This document shows, one piece after another, positions 19,666 to 29,464 of a stretch of DNA of 37,552 bases (positions are counted from its first letter, which is position 1; each line of letters starts with the position of its first letter). Source of the DNA: Betaproteobacteria bacterium (GTDB taxonomy: Bacteria > Pseudomonadota > Gammaproteobacteria > Burkholderiales > Burkholderiaceae); contig CANCIL010000008.1 of NCBI GenBank assembly GCA_947378095.1, positions 1-37,552 on the forward strand, written 5' to 3'. Made by a program: the position numbers and the translations under genes. The notes below the pieces were generated by a model, which was not told the origin of the DNA, did not search any database, and saw nothing but the letters and a program-made list of their open reading frames with translations.

Positions 19666-21132
19666 ATGGCTTTTACCCTTACTGGCGGCGATGTCTGCCA
19701 GCCTACATTACCCACCCCCATTCCCAACCCTTATTGGGTTGCATTTTCGTCGACTGCCGCAAAGCTCATTGATATTCCACTGAATACATTGGGGTTGCCG
19801 GTAGATCCTTCCTGGCTAGACTTATTAGCTGGAAATCAACTGAATACCTCTGAGCAGACATTTACAAATCCAATTGCAACCGCTTACAGCGGCCATCAGT
19901 TTGGTGTCTGGGCTGGTCAATTAGGCGATGGTAGAGCGATTCTTTTGGGAGATATTTCAGGCCAAGAATTGCAACTCAAAGGCGCCGGTAAAACGCATTA
20001 CTCTCGAATGGGAGATGGTCGAGCCGTATTACGCTCCTCTATAAGAGAGTTCTTGTGCAGTGAAGCAATGTATCGCCTAGGTATACCTACTACTAGAGCA
20101 TTATCTGTAGTGGGATCCAAGATGCCGGTTCTCAGAGAAACCTTAGAGACTGCAGCGGTTTGCTCACGCCTGGCACCAAGCTTTATACGCATTGGTCATT
20201 TTGAGCACTACAGCTCTCTTCAAAATATTACTAAGCTCAAAGAGTTGGCAGATCTTCTTATTCAGGAACATTACCCCAATTGCTCTTCGGCAAAAGAGCC
20301 CTACCTTGAATTATTCAAAAATATTTCTGAGCGAAATGCCACATTGGTTGCTCAGTGGCAAGCCGTTGGCTTTTGCCATGGCGTTCTCAATAGCGACAAT
20401 ATTAGCGCCCTAGGACTAACCATTGACTATGGCCCATTCGGTTTTTTAGATCATTTCCAAATTGATCACATCTGCAATCACAGTGATCACGGGGGAAGAT
20501 ATGCGTATCATCGCCAGCCGCAAATAATGCATTGGAATATGGCTTGTCTAGCGAGCGCCCTGCTTCCTCTATTAGAAATGCAGCTCGACGAAAACGAATC
20601 TCAAGCAATACTGCGATCCGCTCTAGAGGAATTTCCTATTAAGTATGCGCAGACATGGCAAAAAATATTTAGAGCTAAGCTTGGACTTCAACTCAGCCTA
20701 GAAGATGACATACCACTCTTAGAGACCTTATTACAAGCCATGCATGACTCTAGAATTGATTTCACATCTTTCTTTAGAGGCTTAAGTAAAGTTGGCTTGA
20801 ATACGAAACTTGAGGATATTTCAGTGCGCAACGATTTTATAGATCGTGCCGCTATTGATCAGTGGTTTGAAACTTATTTAACCAGAATAAAGCTAGAAAA
20901 TATCAATGATGAAGAGCGTAGTGCTCTGATGAACCAAGTAAATCCTAAATTTATCCTACGGAATCATTTGGCACAAAATGCTATTGAGAAGGCTCAAACT
21001 GATGACTTTTCTGAAATTGAAAAGCTGATGAAGATCCTATCATTGCCATATGAAGAGCAACCAGAACATGAGGATTATGCAAAGCCTCCCCATCCTGGTG
21101 TAAATCCAGTTGAAGTCAGCTGCTCATCCTAA
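19666..21132 (+). CDS. selO: Protein adenylyltransferase SelO (YdiU)
   Basis: A pseudokinase-fold enzyme that transfers AMP from ATP to Ser, Thr or Tyr of proteins and is linked to oxidative-stress response. The 488-residue length is normal. Visible are AYSGHQFGVWAGQLGDGRAILLGD, LQLKGAGKTHYSRMGDGRAVLRSSIREFLCSEAM, GFCHGVLNSDNISALGLTIDYGPFGFLD (the atypical active site with Asn and DYGPFGF) and the C-terminal VSCSS, in which a cysteine stands where animal SelO has selenocysteine. The next gene, msrB, 32 nt downstream, also serves oxidative damage, so a shared transcript makes functional sense. Confidence 0.95.
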   Translation: MAFTLTGGDVCQPTLPTPIPNPYWVAFSSTAAKLIDIPLNTLGLPVDPSWLDLLAGNQLNTSEQTFTNPIATAYSGHQFGVWAGQLGDGRAILLGDISGQELQLKGAGKTHYSRMGDGRAVLRSSIREFLCSEAMYRLGIPTTRALSVVGSKMPVLRETLETAAVCSRLAPSFIRIGHFEHYSSLQNITKLKELADLLIQEHYPNCSSAKEPYLELFKNISERNATLVAQWQAVGFCHGVLNSDNISALGLTIDYGPFGFLDHFQIDHICNHSDHGGRYAYHRQPQIMHWNMACLASALLPLLEMQLDENESQAILRSALEEFPIKYAQTWQKIFRAKLGLQLSLEDDIPLLETLLQAMHDSRIDFTSFFRGLSKVGLNTKLEDISVRNDFIDRAAIDQWFETYLTRIKLENINDEERSALMNQVNPKFILRNHLAQNAIEKAQTDDFSEIEKLMKILSLPYEEQPEHEDYAKPPHPGVNPVEVSCSS

Positions 21133-21164
21133 GTTAACCAATCCCCCCTTATTGAATTTTCCCT

Positions 21165-21578
21165 ATGAAAAAAACAGACCAAGAATATAAAGAATCTTTA
21201 AGTGAGATTGAATATAGAGTGACCCGTGAAGCAGCAACGGAGCGGCCCTTTTCTGGAAAATATTGGGACCATTGGGATCAAGGTCAATACAAATGTGTCT
21301 GCTGTGGAACCCCGCTTTTTTTATCACAGACTAAATTTGATGCTGGATGTGGCTGGCCTAGTTATAACGCCCCAGAAAAAGATGCCTCCATTAAAGAAGT
21401 TAAAGATACTACTCATGGCATGATTCGTACTGAAGTTCGATGCGCAAACTGTGATGCCCACTTGGGACATGTTTTTGAGGATGGTCCTGCACCGACTGGC
21501 CTTCGTTACTGCATTAATTCTGCATCCTTAAGTTTTGAACCAAGCAATAATGCTGAAGTTAATACTAAAGGCCAATAA
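21165..21578 (+). CDS. msrB: Peptide methionine-R-sulfoxide reductase MsrB
   Basis: Reduces the R-epimer of methionine sulfoxide in proteins. The 137-residue protein carries the structural zinc site Cys44/Cys47 and Cys93/Cys96, the probable recycling Cys62 in [10 protein letters not shown] and the catalytic Cys116 in [11 protein letters not shown]. There is no signal peptide, so it is cytoplasmic. It lies behind selO and ahead of yciB in the same direction. Confidence 0.97.
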   Translation: MKKTDQEYKESLSEIEYRVTREAATERPFSGKYWDHWDQGQYKCVCCGTPLFLSQTKFDAGCGWPSYNAPEKDASIKEVKDTTHGMIRTEVRCANCDAHLGHVFEDGPAPTGLRYCINSASLSFEPSNNAEVNTKGQ

Positions 21579-21601
21579 TTCAATAGCTTGATAATCCCCA
21601 T

Positions 21602-22150
21602 ATGAAATTTCTATTTGATCTCTTTCCAATCATTCTTTTTTTTATTGCTTTTAAGTTTGCCGACATCTATACGGCAACAATCGTAGCCATGGTTGCCACC
21701 ATTGGACAGATTCTTTGGGTGTACTACCGTCATCGCAAAATTGATGCCATGCAATGGGTAAGCTTAGTCATGATCTTGGTTTTTGGTAGTCTCACGATTT
21801 TTCTTCATGACAAAACATTCATTCAACTGAAGCCCACAGCCCTTTACTGGCTTTTCTCTGCCGTACTCTTTATTAGCTCCGAATTTTTTAAGAAGAATTG
21901 GATACAAGTATTGATGGGCAAACAAGTGACCCTAAAAGCAGAGAATGGCCATTCAGTGTGGATGACATTAAATCGCGCATGGTCAGCTTTCTTCTTATTG
22001 ATGGGCGCCCTCAATCTCTACATCGCCTTTGAATACTCAGAAGAAACCTGGGTCAATTTCAAACTATTTGGCAGCACTGGACTACTTGTTGTATTTGTTA
22101 TTCTTCAAGGTATTTGGTTAAGTCGGCACATGGAACATCCCGAAGAATGA
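21602..22150 (+). CDS. yciB: Inner-membrane septation protein A
   Basis: A 182-residue membrane protein with five hydrophobic segments and the conserved start KFLFDLFPIILFFIAFKFADIYTAT of the YciB/IspZ family, which affects cell-envelope synthesis and septation. Other conserved features are TLFLHDKTFIQLKPTALYWLF-like (here LTIFLHDKTFIQLKPTALYW) and the NRAWSAFF loop. Its stop codon overlaps the bolA start (ATGA), a sign of translational coupling. Confidence 0.95.
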   Translation: MKFLFDLFPIILFFIAFKFADIYTATIVAMVATIGQILWVYYRHRKIDAMQWVSLVMILVFGSLTIFLHDKTFIQLKPTALYWLFSAVLFISSEFFKKNWIQVLMGKQVTLKAENGHSVWMTLNRAWSAFFLLMGALNLYIAFEYSEETWVNFKLFGSTGLLVVFVILQGIWLSRHMEHPEE

Positions 22151-22431
22151 ATGTAAATCAAAAGCGGATTGCCCTTTTTGAAGAGGATCTCCAAAAGGCA
22201 TTTGAACTTAAACATCTTATGATTGAGGATGAGAGTCATCTTCATGCCGGACACGCAGGTGCTGCAACAGGCGGCGGTCACTTTAAAGTAACTATCGTAG
22301 CCCCTGAATTTGCAGGACTCAATCTGGTAGCTCGTCATCGGGCCATTTATAAGGCCTTAAATCAGCACTTTCCACATGAAATTCACGCCCTAACGATCCT
22401 AGCCCACACTCCCGACGAATTTTGGTCCTGA
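22147..22431 (+). CDS. bolA: BolA-family protein
   Basis: A 94-residue protein of the BolA/IbaG family, partners of monothiol glutaredoxins in iron-sulfur trafficking. Conserved are the DESHLHAGHAG segment, with a His that can bind a cluster, GGGHFKVTIVAPEFAG and LVARHRAIYKAL. The ATG at 22147, overlapping the yciB stop, is chosen over a longer frame starting at 22114 because it gives the normal BolA N-terminus. The order yciB-bolA-peptidylprolyl isomerase is common in betaproteobacteria. Confidence 0.95.
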   Translation: MNVNQKRIALFEEDLQKAFELKHLMIEDESHLHAGHAGAATGGGHFKVTIVAPEFAGLNLVARHRAIYKALNQHFPHEIHALTILAHTPDEFWS

Positions 22432-22495
22432 TAGTGTTTTAATATAGGTCGCTCAAGCCATTATTTAATTAACTCATTTAAAAATTTACAACCCC

Positions 22496-23290
22496 ATGTT
22501 TACAGTACGTCAATTCATTTCCATCAGCTTATTAGGCGGCACTCTTATTTCTGGCGCCATTTATGCTCAGAATGCAGCCATCGTTAATGGCAAGGCAATA
22601 CCAAAGGCCCAATTAGATAAATTGGTACAACAATCCAAACAAGGTGATAGCCAGCAGGTTCGTGATCAAGCACGTGAAATGCTAGTGACCCGTGAGTTAA
22701 TTTTGCAAGAAGCTGATAAGCGGGGCGTAATTCAAAAAGAGTCTGTTCGAGACCAGCTCGAACAATCGCGTATGGGCGTATTGATTGCAGCTGTGTTTGA
22801 AGATTATGTCGAAAAAGAAGGTGTTGCTGAGTCAGACCTTAAGACAGCTTACGACTCTGTCAAAACACAATACACTGGCAAGGAATACCATGTTGAGCAT
22901 ATCTTGGTTGAGAAGGAGTCCGATGCTAAAGCGATTATTACTCAAATCAAGGGTGGCGCAAATTTTGAAGAGATTGCAAAAGCTAAATCAAAAGATCCAG
23001 GCTCTGCGGCCAATGGAGGCGACTTAGGCTACGTATCCGATAAAGCTCTGGTACCGGAGTTTTCTAAGGCAATGGTACAGCTTAAAAACGGTCAAATTAC
23101 TGACAAGCCTGTGAAGTCTCAATTTGGCTGGCACATCATCAAAATGATTGATGCTCGTGATGTAAAGCCGCCAAGTATGGATGAAATTAAAGATCAGCTT
23201 AAACAAATGATTATGTCTGATCAAAACTGGCAAAAAGCCAAGTTTTCAGAAATGATGCAGAAGTTCCGCGCGAAAGCGAAAATTCAATAA
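22496..23290 (+). CDS. Periplasmic parvulin-type peptidylprolyl isomerase
   Basis: A 264-residue foldase with a signal peptide (ISISLLGGTLISGAIYA, cut near residue 24), a SurA-like N-terminal helical part and one parvulin domain (about 130-222). The domain runs from YHVEHILVEKESDAKAII through the invariant FEEIAKAKSKDPGSAANGGDLGYV to QFGWHIIKM. It catalyses Xaa-Pro isomerisation and assists folding of exported proteins. It resembles the PpiC/PrsA-like proteins usually found behind bolA. It converges on the MFS gene. Confidence 0.92.
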   Translation: MFTVRQFISISLLGGTLISGAIYAQNAAIVNGKAIPKAQLDKLVQQSKQGDSQQVRDQAREMLVTRELILQEADKRGVIQKESVRDQLEQSRMGVLIAAVFEDYVEKEGVAESDLKTAYDSVKTQYTGKEYHVEHILVEKESDAKAIITQIKGGANFEEIAKAKSKDPGSAANGGDLGYVSDKALVPEFSKAMVQLKNGQITDKPVKSQFGWHIIKMIDARDVKPPSMDEIKDQLKQMIMSDQNWQKAKFSEMMQKFRAKAKIQ

Positions 23291-23297
23291 AATTTAT

Positions 23298-24458
23298 CTA
23301 ATGCCTAGCGGGATAGCGACGAGGTCTTAACTTCTGAATCGCCATACCCGCTAATCCGCATGCAAATGCGGAGACAACAAATACATCTCTCGGTTGCGAG
23401 CTCTCCCAGATCCAGCCAGCAAATAATCCACCCAAGGTACCCCCAAACCCGTACGATACAGTTGCCATCAATGCTTGGCCACGTGCCTGCAGCGGTCCCG
23501 TAAACCAACGCTGTAGTAGTTTGGTAGCAGCACTATGGTGAGCTGCAAATGTGCCAGCATGCATCACTTGAGCAATGATCAGGATTGAAGTTATTGGTAA
23601 GAAAGCCATCAAAGCAAAACGAATAACCCCTATCCCGAAAGATGCTTGAAGAACAACTTCTGGATCTACCCTGCTGAGGACTTTGCTTTGGTAGTAGAAA
23701 AATATGACCTCGGCAAAAACGCCTAAGGCCCAGAACAATCCAATCTGTAGTTTGTCGTAACCTAAATTCGCAAGATATAGAGAGTAAAAAACATAGAGCG
23801 CAGCATGGGCAAACTGCATAAAAAAACCAGACAATAAAAACCAACGTACATCTGGATTAAGTAGAACCACCCAAAACTCACCCTTAACCATCTTGCGACG
23901 CTCCATGCGGGGCTCATGCAGGAAGAAGGTAATCAGGGCTAATGCAAGTAAGACAAAAGTGCCGACGATGGGATACATCTCAATGCTTGTGCGTTGAAAA
24001 AGCTCACCTGCAAATAGCACCATCGCAATAAAGCCAATAGACCCCCACAAACGCAAACGACCATAACGCTTATCAAATGAATTGTCTTTAAATAATGCAT
24101 GGACGGTCGCTGATTCACCTAAGGGCATCAGACTACTTAAAATCGTATGCAACACAAACATCCAAATGAAGAAGCCGATATAACTATGTAAAAAATAAAC
24201 GGCACTAAAAATAATAGCGGCAAGGCATGCGCAAAAACGAATGATGCCGATTCGATTAGAAAGATAGTCAGAAAGCCAGCCCCAGGAAAATGGCCCCACA
24301 ATGCGGGTGATTTGCAGCATCGACATTAATATCGCTATTTCAATTACTGAAAATCCACGGTCTAAGAAAAATAAGCTGGCATAGGGTGAAACTAAGCCGA
24401 CATAGGCAAAGTACAAAAAGAAAAAGGACCCGAAGGCCCATCGAACCAGTGGTGTCAT
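23298..24458 (-). CDS. MFS transporter (HcaT/MFS_1_like type)
   Basis: A 386-residue carrier with twelve predicted membrane helices. The family-typical start is RWAFGSFFFLYFAYVGLVSPYASLFFLDRGFSVIEIAILM, and loop 2-3 holds GPFSWGWLSDYLSNR. It belongs to the branch that includes the 3-phenylpropionate permease HcaT and nucleoside/lactose-like permeases; the substrate cannot be read from the sequence. It starts 14 nt after the aroC stop and may be co-transcribed with it. Confidence 0.85.
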   Translation of the reverse strand: MTPLVRWAFGSFFFLYFAYVGLVSPYASLFFLDRGFSVIEIAILMSMLQITRIVGPFSWGWLSDYLSNRIGIIRFCACLAAIIFSAVYFLHSYIGFFIWMFVLHTILSSLMPLGESATVHALFKDNSFDKRYGRLRLWGSIGFIAMVLFAGELFQRTSIEMYPIVGTFVLLALALITFFLHEPRMERRKMVKGEFWVVLLNPDVRWFLLSGFFMQFAHAALYVFYSLYLANLGYDKLQIGLFWALGVFAEVIFFYYQSKVLSRVDPEVVLQASFGIGVIRFALMAFLPITSILIIAQVMHAGTFAAHHSAATKLLQRWFTGPLQARGQALMATVSYGFGGTLGGLFAGWIWESSQPRDVFVVSAFACGLAGMAIQKLRPRRYPARH

Positions 24459-24472
24459 CTCTATGTTCAGGG

Positions 24473-25588
24473 CTAATCTGTTTTAGAGCCAGGTCGCGCA
24501 GAAGGTATCGGCGGGACCGACAAGGCAACATCCCCACACTGTGCACGATGACGTAAGGCATGATCCATGAGAACTAAAGCGAGCATTGCTTCTGCAATTG
24601 GCGTAGCACGGATACCAACACAAGGATCATGGCGACCCTTGGTTTGCACAGTAATTGGCTTGCCGTCGATGTCAATAGAATGCTTTGGACTATGAATACT
24701 CGATGTGGGTTTAATGGCAATCGATACACGCAAATCCTGCCCGCTACTAATTCCACCCAAGGTACCGCCTGCATTATTAGTCACAAAACCATCTGGATAT
24801 AACTCGTCGCCATGCTCGCTACCGAGCTGGGCAACAGATTTGAAGCCCGCACCAATTTCAACACCCTTTACAGCGTTAATGCCCATCATGGCATGCGCTA
24901 TATCTGCATCTAACTTATCAAATAGCGGCTCACCAAGACCAATAGGTACATTACGGGCTCTCACTTCAATGCGAGCACCACAAGAATCACCAGACTTACG
25001 TAATTCATCCATGTAAGCCTCTAACTGAGGAATTATTTGTGCATTGGCCGCAAAAAATGGGTTTTGCTCTACTTCTTTGAGGTCCTGAAAAGGAATCTCG
25101 ATCTCACCCAACTGGCTCATGTAACCGTAGAACTCCGTTCCAAACTGGAGTTTGAGCCATTTCTTAGCGATCGCAGCAGCAGCTACAACTGGGGCCGTAA
25201 GGCGCGCAGAGGAGCGACCTCCGCCACGTGGATCCCGCAAGCCATATTTATGGTGATACGCATAATCCGCATGACCAGGCCTAAATGTGTGCAGGATATC
25301 CCCGTAGTCTTGACTGCGATGATCGGTATTGCGAATCAGTAATCCAATAGGCGCACCCGTGGTCTTACCCTCAAAAACACCAGACAATATCTCCACCTTA
25401 TCTTCCTCTTTACGCTGGGTAACATGACGAGAAGTTCCAGGCTTGCGACGATCTAGGTCAATCTGTAAATCTGCTTCTTCGAGAGTCAAGCCCGGAGGGC
25501 AGCCATCAACTACGGCACCGATTGCTGGTCCGTGAGATTCACCAAAAGTGGTAACAGTAAAAAGGAGGCCTAAAGTATTTCCTGACAT
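24473..25588 (-). CDS. aroC: Chorismate synthase
   Basis: The last step of the shikimate pathway: it converts EPSP to chorismate using reduced FMN. The 371-residue protein has the signatures [18 protein letters not shown], the FMN-site [39 protein letters not shown] and [17 protein letters not shown]. It is divergent from nothing nearby; upstream by 43 nt lies the CBS gene's 3' end on the same strand. Confidence 0.98.
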   Translation of the reverse strand: MSGNTLGLLFTVTTFGESHGPAIGAVVDGCPPGLTLEEADLQIDLDRRKPGTSRHVTQRKEEDKVEILSGVFEGKTTGAPIGLLIRNTDHRSQDYGDILHTFRPGHADYAYHHKYGLRDPRGGGRSSARLTAPVVAAAAIAKKWLKLQFGTEFYGYMSQLGEIEIPFQDLKEVEQNPFFAANAQIIPQLEAYMDELRKSGDSCGARIEVRARNVPIGLGEPLFDKLDADIAHAMMGINAVKGVEIGAGFKSVAQLGSEHGDELYPDGFVTNNAGGTLGGISSGQDLRVSIAIKPTSSIHSPKHSIDIDGKPITVQTKGRHDPCVGIRATPIAEAMLALVLMDHALRHRAQCGDVALSVPPIPSARPGSKTD

Positions 25589-25631
25589 ACCAACATTATG
25601 TCATTTGTCAGGTATTTCAGGCTAGAAGCGC

Positions 25632-26087
25632 TTAATTGGCCGTTTTTTCGGTATCTTCAGGCCAATCTCGTATGTAAGCCTTAAGCATAGTGTTTTCAAA
25701 GTCTTGAGCTTCAACAACCGACTTCGCAACGTCGTAGAAAGAAATCACGCCCATGAGCATTTTTTGATCAAGCACTGGAAGGTAGCGTGCATGATCTACC
25801 AACATCATCCTGCGAACCTCATCAATTTCGGTCTCCATATTGCAAGTTAAAGGCTTTGGATTCATCACGGATTGAACATGCAGACCATCTAATTTGCCGT
25901 GATGCTGAGCCAATGCCGAGATCACCTCGCGGAATGTCAAGATACCAACAAGCTTGTCATACTCCATCACCACCAATGAGCCGATATCGTGTTCACTCAT
26001 CACCAATACAGCAGTCTGCAATGCAGTATCGGGTGCTACGGTAAATAGAGTGCTGCCCTTTACCCGCAAAATATCACGAACTTTCAT
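25632..26087 (-). CDS. Two-CBS-domain protein
   Basis: A 151-residue protein made of two CBS domains in tandem (about 1-62 and 70-130) that together form a Bateman module, usually a sensor of adenine nucleotides. Typical segments are VRDILRVKGSTLFTVAPDTALQTAVLVMSEHDIGSLVVME and VQSVMNPKPLTCNMETEIDEVRRMMLVDHARYLPVLD. There is no attached effector domain, so its partner is unknown. The promoter region holds an 8-bp inverted repeat. Confidence 0.9.
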   Translation of the reverse strand: MKVRDILRVKGSTLFTVAPDTALQTAVLVMSEHDIGSLVVMEYDKLVGILTFREVISALAQHHGKLDGLHVQSVMNPKPLTCNMETEIDEVRRMMLVDHARYLPVLDQKMLMGVISFYDVAKSVVEAQDFENTMLKAYIRDWPEDTEKTAN

Positions 26088-26114
26088 CTAGTCTCCGAAA
26101 TTGATGATGCTATG

Positions 26115-26146
26115 GATTCAATATATTCCTAAGGCCTCATTGAATC
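26115..26146. repeat. Inverted repeat upstream of the CBS gene
   Basis: GATTCAAT (26115-26122) and ATTGAATC (26139-26146) are a perfect 8-bp inverted repeat around a short CCTAAGG palindrome. It lies between the yihY stop and the CBS start, so it could be an operator for the CBS gene or a stem behind yihY; no T-run follows, which argues against a terminator. Confidence 0.4.
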
Positions 26147-26165
26147 AAGGGATAAGAAGCTGCTT

Positions 26166-27014
26166 TTAGTAACGAATAACCCTTATTACCCCACTTCTAA
26201 TATCTGGCAGATTTGATACGAGGACCGCGCCAGCAAGGGTTATCCACCAGGTTAGGTAAATCCAAATCAGGGCAAGCGGAAAAATGGCGAACGCGCCATA
26301 AACGGTCTTATAGAAGGCGGTATTGGTTAGAAATATAGCAAAGCCAAATTTCATCAATTCAAATGTTAAGGCCGCAAAGAAGGCGCCAGTAAAAGCATCT
26401 GCCCATTGAATTTTGGAATAAGGCAGGATCTTATAGACAACGGAATAAACGATCATGGCTAATAGAATTGGGGCAACAGTCGCCAGAACTTTAAAGCCCA
26501 CAGAAACTGCCTTAATCCATCCCTCAGAGGCGCTAAATAAGATCCCGCTTAGGTAAACGCCTAATCCAAGCAATATGGGGCCCAAAATAGTCGCCGCACC
26601 ATAGATATAAATCTTTTTAAACAAGGGGCGTTTTTCTTGTACTTTAAAAATTTGATTGAAAGCCCCCTCAATCACTGCCAAAGTCATAATGGTAGTGATT
26701 ACCAAACCAATCAAACCAACATAAGTTAAACCCCTAGCTTTGGAGGAAAACTGATCCAGGTAAACAAACATCTGCTGATTCAGTCCACCTGGCATATAGG
26801 TATCCAATAACCAGTAACGAAAGGCATTTTTAATCTGGATCACACTTGGTAAATAGCCAATGAGTATGGTTGCCAGCGTCATCATGGGCACTAGGGATAA
26901 AGTAGTGGTGAAGGCCAAGCTAGCAGCAATTTGCTTTAGATTTTGACCGCGATTACGGTCCCAGATCTCTTTACCAAGAGAGAGCCATAATTGGGGGTTA
27001 CGAATAAGGCGCAT
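26166..27014 (-). CDS. YihY-family inner-membrane protein
   Basis: A 282-residue membrane protein with about six helices and the family's recognisable QIAASLAFTTTLSLVPMMTLA near residues 27-47, and FTGAFFAALTFELMKFGFAIF plus FPLALIWIYLTWWITLAGAVL near the end. The family was once called RNase BN/BrkB, but that assignment is withdrawn in E. coli and no activity is established. Its start is only 22 nt from the divergent WrbA-like gene, so its promoter must lie inside that gene or the two share a very compact region. Confidence 0.9.
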   Translation of the reverse strand: MRLIRNPQLWLSLGKEIWDRNRGQNLKQIAASLAFTTTLSLVPMMTLATILIGYLPSVIQIKNAFRYWLLDTYMPGGLNQQMFVYLDQFSSKARGLTYVGLIGLVITTIMTLAVIEGAFNQIFKVQEKRPLFKKIYIYGAATILGPILLGLGVYLSGILFSASEGWIKAVSVGFKVLATVAPILLAMIVYSVVYKILPYSKIQWADAFTGAFFAALTFELMKFGFAIFLTNTAFYKTVYGAFAIFPLALIWIYLTWWITLAGAVLVSNLPDIRSGVIRVIRY

Positions 27015-27036
27015 CGCCGTATCATAAGAGAAGAAT

Positions 27037-27654
27037 ATGAGCCAACACGATATTTTAGTTTTGTACTACTCCCGGCATGGTGCAACAAGGGATTTGGCAC
27101 GTCTCATCGCCGAGGGAATTGAGTCAGTTCCTGGCGTGAGCGCCAGACTCAGAACAGTACCGCTAGTCTCTACTGTATGCGAAGCAACAGAATCCCCCGT
27201 ACCCGCTGATGGCGCCCCCTATGTTGAATATGCTGACCTACAGGAATGTATTGGCCTGGCCTTGGGTTCTCCTACCCGCTTTGGCAATATGGCTGCTCCA
27301 ATGAAATATTTTTGGGATGGCAGCGGCTCTGATTGGATGAATGGTGCTCTTATTGGAAAACCAGCCTGCGTCTTCACCAGCACAGGAAGTATGCACGGTG
27401 GCCAAGAAAGCACACTTCTGACGATGATGATTCCCCTCCTCCATCACGGCATGTTGATTATGGGTTTACCTTTTAGCGAAGGGGACTTAATGACTACCAC
27501 TTCCGGTGGAAGCCCATATGGCGTTACTCATCTTGCTCATGCTGATGGCAGCGCTCCGATTAGCGCTACAGAACAGCGTTTAGCAAAGGCACAAGGTAAA
27601 CGTCTAGCCCAAACCGCATTACGCCTTATTCAATCTTCAGAGTCTAATAAATAA
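27037..27654 (+). CDS. WrbA-like NAD(P)H:quinone oxidoreductase (flavodoxin fold)
   Basis: A 205-residue flavodoxin-fold protein. The FMN phosphate loop is YYSRHGATRDLA (residues 10-21), and the isoalloxazine-side loops are GSPTRFGNMAAPMKYFWDGSG and FTSTGSMHGGQESTLLTM. These fit the WrbA group, which reduces quinones by two electrons and limits redox cycling. Residues 46-66 (VSTVCEATESPVPADGAPY) form the usual variable loop. It is followed 2 nt later by the DUF2069 gene. Confidence 0.9.
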   Translation: MSQHDILVLYYSRHGATRDLARLIAEGIESVPGVSARLRTVPLVSTVCEATESPVPADGAPYVEYADLQECIGLALGSPTRFGNMAAPMKYFWDGSGSDWMNGALIGKPACVFTSTGSMHGGQESTLLTMMIPLLHHGMLIMGLPFSEGDLMTTTSGGSPYGVTHLAHADGSAPISATEQRLAKAQGKRLAQTALRLIQSSESNK

Positions 27655-27656
27655 AT

Positions 27657-28043
27657 ATGCTGAAGAAGATACTGGAAAAGAATCCCTATCAATTATTAGC
27701 AACAGCTGCATTTGTGGATTTATTTATTCTATGCATTTGTTGGGAATGGTTCATCTCTCCTCTGCGACCGGGTGGGTCGTGGCTAATCTTAAAAGGAATC
27801 CCGCTGCTATTTGCTATTCCTGGCTTATGGAAAGGCAAGGTGTATACGATGCAGTGGGCTTCAATGCTCATTCTGCTTTACATTACAGAAGGGCTGGTCA
27901 GGATCTTAGAAACAGGCGCTAATTTTTGGATGGCTTTACTTGAAACGATTTTGGCAACTACAGGTTTTGTATGTCTATTGATTTATTTAAAGCCGATTAA
28001 GCAAGAAGCAAAGGCCAAAAAGAAATTGCAGGAAGAATCATGA
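27657..28043 (+). CDS. DUF2069 membrane protein
   Basis: A 128-residue protein with four hydrophobic segments and the DUF2069 pattern: LRPGGSWLILKGIPLLFAIPGLWKGKVYTMQWASMLILLY, then ITEGLVRI. It is an inner-membrane protein of unknown function, and in proteobacteria it often follows WrbA as here. Its last codons overlap the start of the FAD dehydrogenase gene (ATGA). Confidence 0.88.
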   Translation: MLKKILEKNPYQLLATAAFVDLFILCICWEWFISPLRPGGSWLILKGIPLLFAIPGLWKGKVYTMQWASMLILLYITEGLVRILETGANFWMALLETILATTGFVCLLIYLKPIKQEAKAKKKLQEES

Positions 28044-29458
28044 GTCAAATTTTTTTAGATGAAATCGGGAAAATTTTAAGTCCGCAATACATCCTGATAA
28101 ATAATGAAGATACAGCACCCTACCTCACTGATTGGCGTAAACGCTATACAGGTAAAGCTTTAGCAGTACTTCTACCCGCCAATACCTCTGAGGTAGCGGC
28201 AATTGTAAAACTCTGCGCCAAGACCAATACGGCAGTCGTTCCCCAAGGAGGTCACACCGGTTTTTGTGGGGGTGCCACTCCTGATAGCAGTGGCAAACAA
28301 ATAGTGCTCAATCTCAAGCGTATGAATCAAATCCGCGAAATTGATGCGGCAAATCAAACGATCAGCCTAGAGGCTGGTTGCATTTTGCAATCTATTCAAG
28401 AAAAAGCGGCAGATCTCAGTTTTTTATTTCCCTTGAGTTTAGGTGCTGAAGGTAGCTGCATGATTGGAGGAAATCTAGCAACGAATGCAGGCGGAACTAA
28501 TGTCTTACGATATGGAAATACTCGCGACTTATGTCTTGGTTTAGAAGTAGTTACTGCTCAGGGTGAGATTTGGAATGGGATGAAGGGGCTGCGCAAAGAC
28601 AATACCGGTTATGACTTGCGGGATTTATTTATTGGTTCAGAAGGCACTTTGGGAATCATTACTGCAGCGGTCATGAAGCTGTATCCACTGCCGATTTCTC
28701 AATGGACAACTTTAGTAGCTACTCAAGACATTGCCTCCACTATCGCCTTATTAAATTTATTTCAAAAGCGGGCAACCTCCCTGCTCACTGGTTTTGAAAT
28801 GATGACCCAAGAATCATTGGCCCTCAATGAAAAGCATTTTCCAAATATGGCTAACCCTCTGAAAGAAAATCCTCCCTTTACCATTCTGATTGAGCTTTCG
28901 GATCATGAAAGTGAGGAGCACGTTAAGCAACTTCTTGAATCTATTCTGGAAGAAGCCTTTGAGGCAGGACTTATTTCGGACGCTGTCATTGCCAGCAATT
29001 TGAGTCAAGCTAATAGCTTTTGGCAGATGCGCGAACACATCACCCTTGCTCAGGCCCAAGAAGGCGCGAACCTCAAACATGACATCACCATTCCCCTATC
29101 CTCTTTAGATCGGTTTATCCGCGAAACGGATGCCCTAATGAGGGCAAAGTATCCCGGCGTTCGCATCATTAATTTCGGTCACTTAGGGGACGGCAATCTT
29201 CACTACAACATTGCCCCTCCAGAAGGCTCTGATTTCAAAGCGTTTAATTTGGCCAATGAAAAACCGGTTCATGAGCTCGTATATAGCCAGGTTGAGCTCT
29301 GCAATGGATCGATTTCAGCTGAACATGGGGTGGGACAGCTCAAACTGGATGGCTTAAGGGCTCATAAGGGCGAAGTAGCCCATGACCTCATGAAAGCCCT
29401 TAAGAAGGCCTTAGATCCCCAAAATATCCTCAATCCTCATAAAGTCGTGTCAATTTAG
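28040..29458 (+). CDS. FAD-linked 2-hydroxyacid dehydrogenase (GlcD/D2HGDH type)
   Basis: A 472-residue flavoprotein of the vanillyl-alcohol-oxidase fold. The FAD-binding domain (about 40-220) includes VVPQGGHTGFCGGATPD and GSCMIGGNLATNAGGTNVLRYGNTRD. The C-terminal FAD-oxidase domain carries the metal/substrate motif FGHLGDGNLHYNI and the end GSISAEHGVGQLK. Members oxidise D-lactate, D-2-hydroxyglutarate or glycolate and pass electrons to quinone or a flavoprotein. Residues alone do not decide the substrate. It is coupled to the DUF2069 and WrbA-like genes, so redox metabolism is a common theme. Confidence 0.88.
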   Translation: MSQIFLDEIGKILSPQYILINNEDTAPYLTDWRKRYTGKALAVLLPANTSEVAAIVKLCAKTNTAVVPQGGHTGFCGGATPDSSGKQIVLNLKRMNQIREIDAANQTISLEAGCILQSIQEKAADLSFLFPLSLGAEGSCMIGGNLATNAGGTNVLRYGNTRDLCLGLEVVTAQGEIWNGMKGLRKDNTGYDLRDLFIGSEGTLGIITAAVMKLYPLPISQWTTLVATQDIASTIALLNLFQKRATSLLTGFEMMTQESLALNEKHFPNMANPLKENPPFTILIELSDHESEEHVKQLLESILEEAFEAGLISDAVIASNLSQANSFWQMREHITLAQAQEGANLKHDITIPLSSLDRFIRETDALMRAKYPGVRIINFGHLGDGNLHYNIAPPEGSDFKAFNLANEKPVHELVYSQVELCNGSISAEHGVGQLKLDGLRAHKGEVAHDLMKALKKALDPQNILNPHKVVSI

Positions 29459-29464
29459 GCCCAA

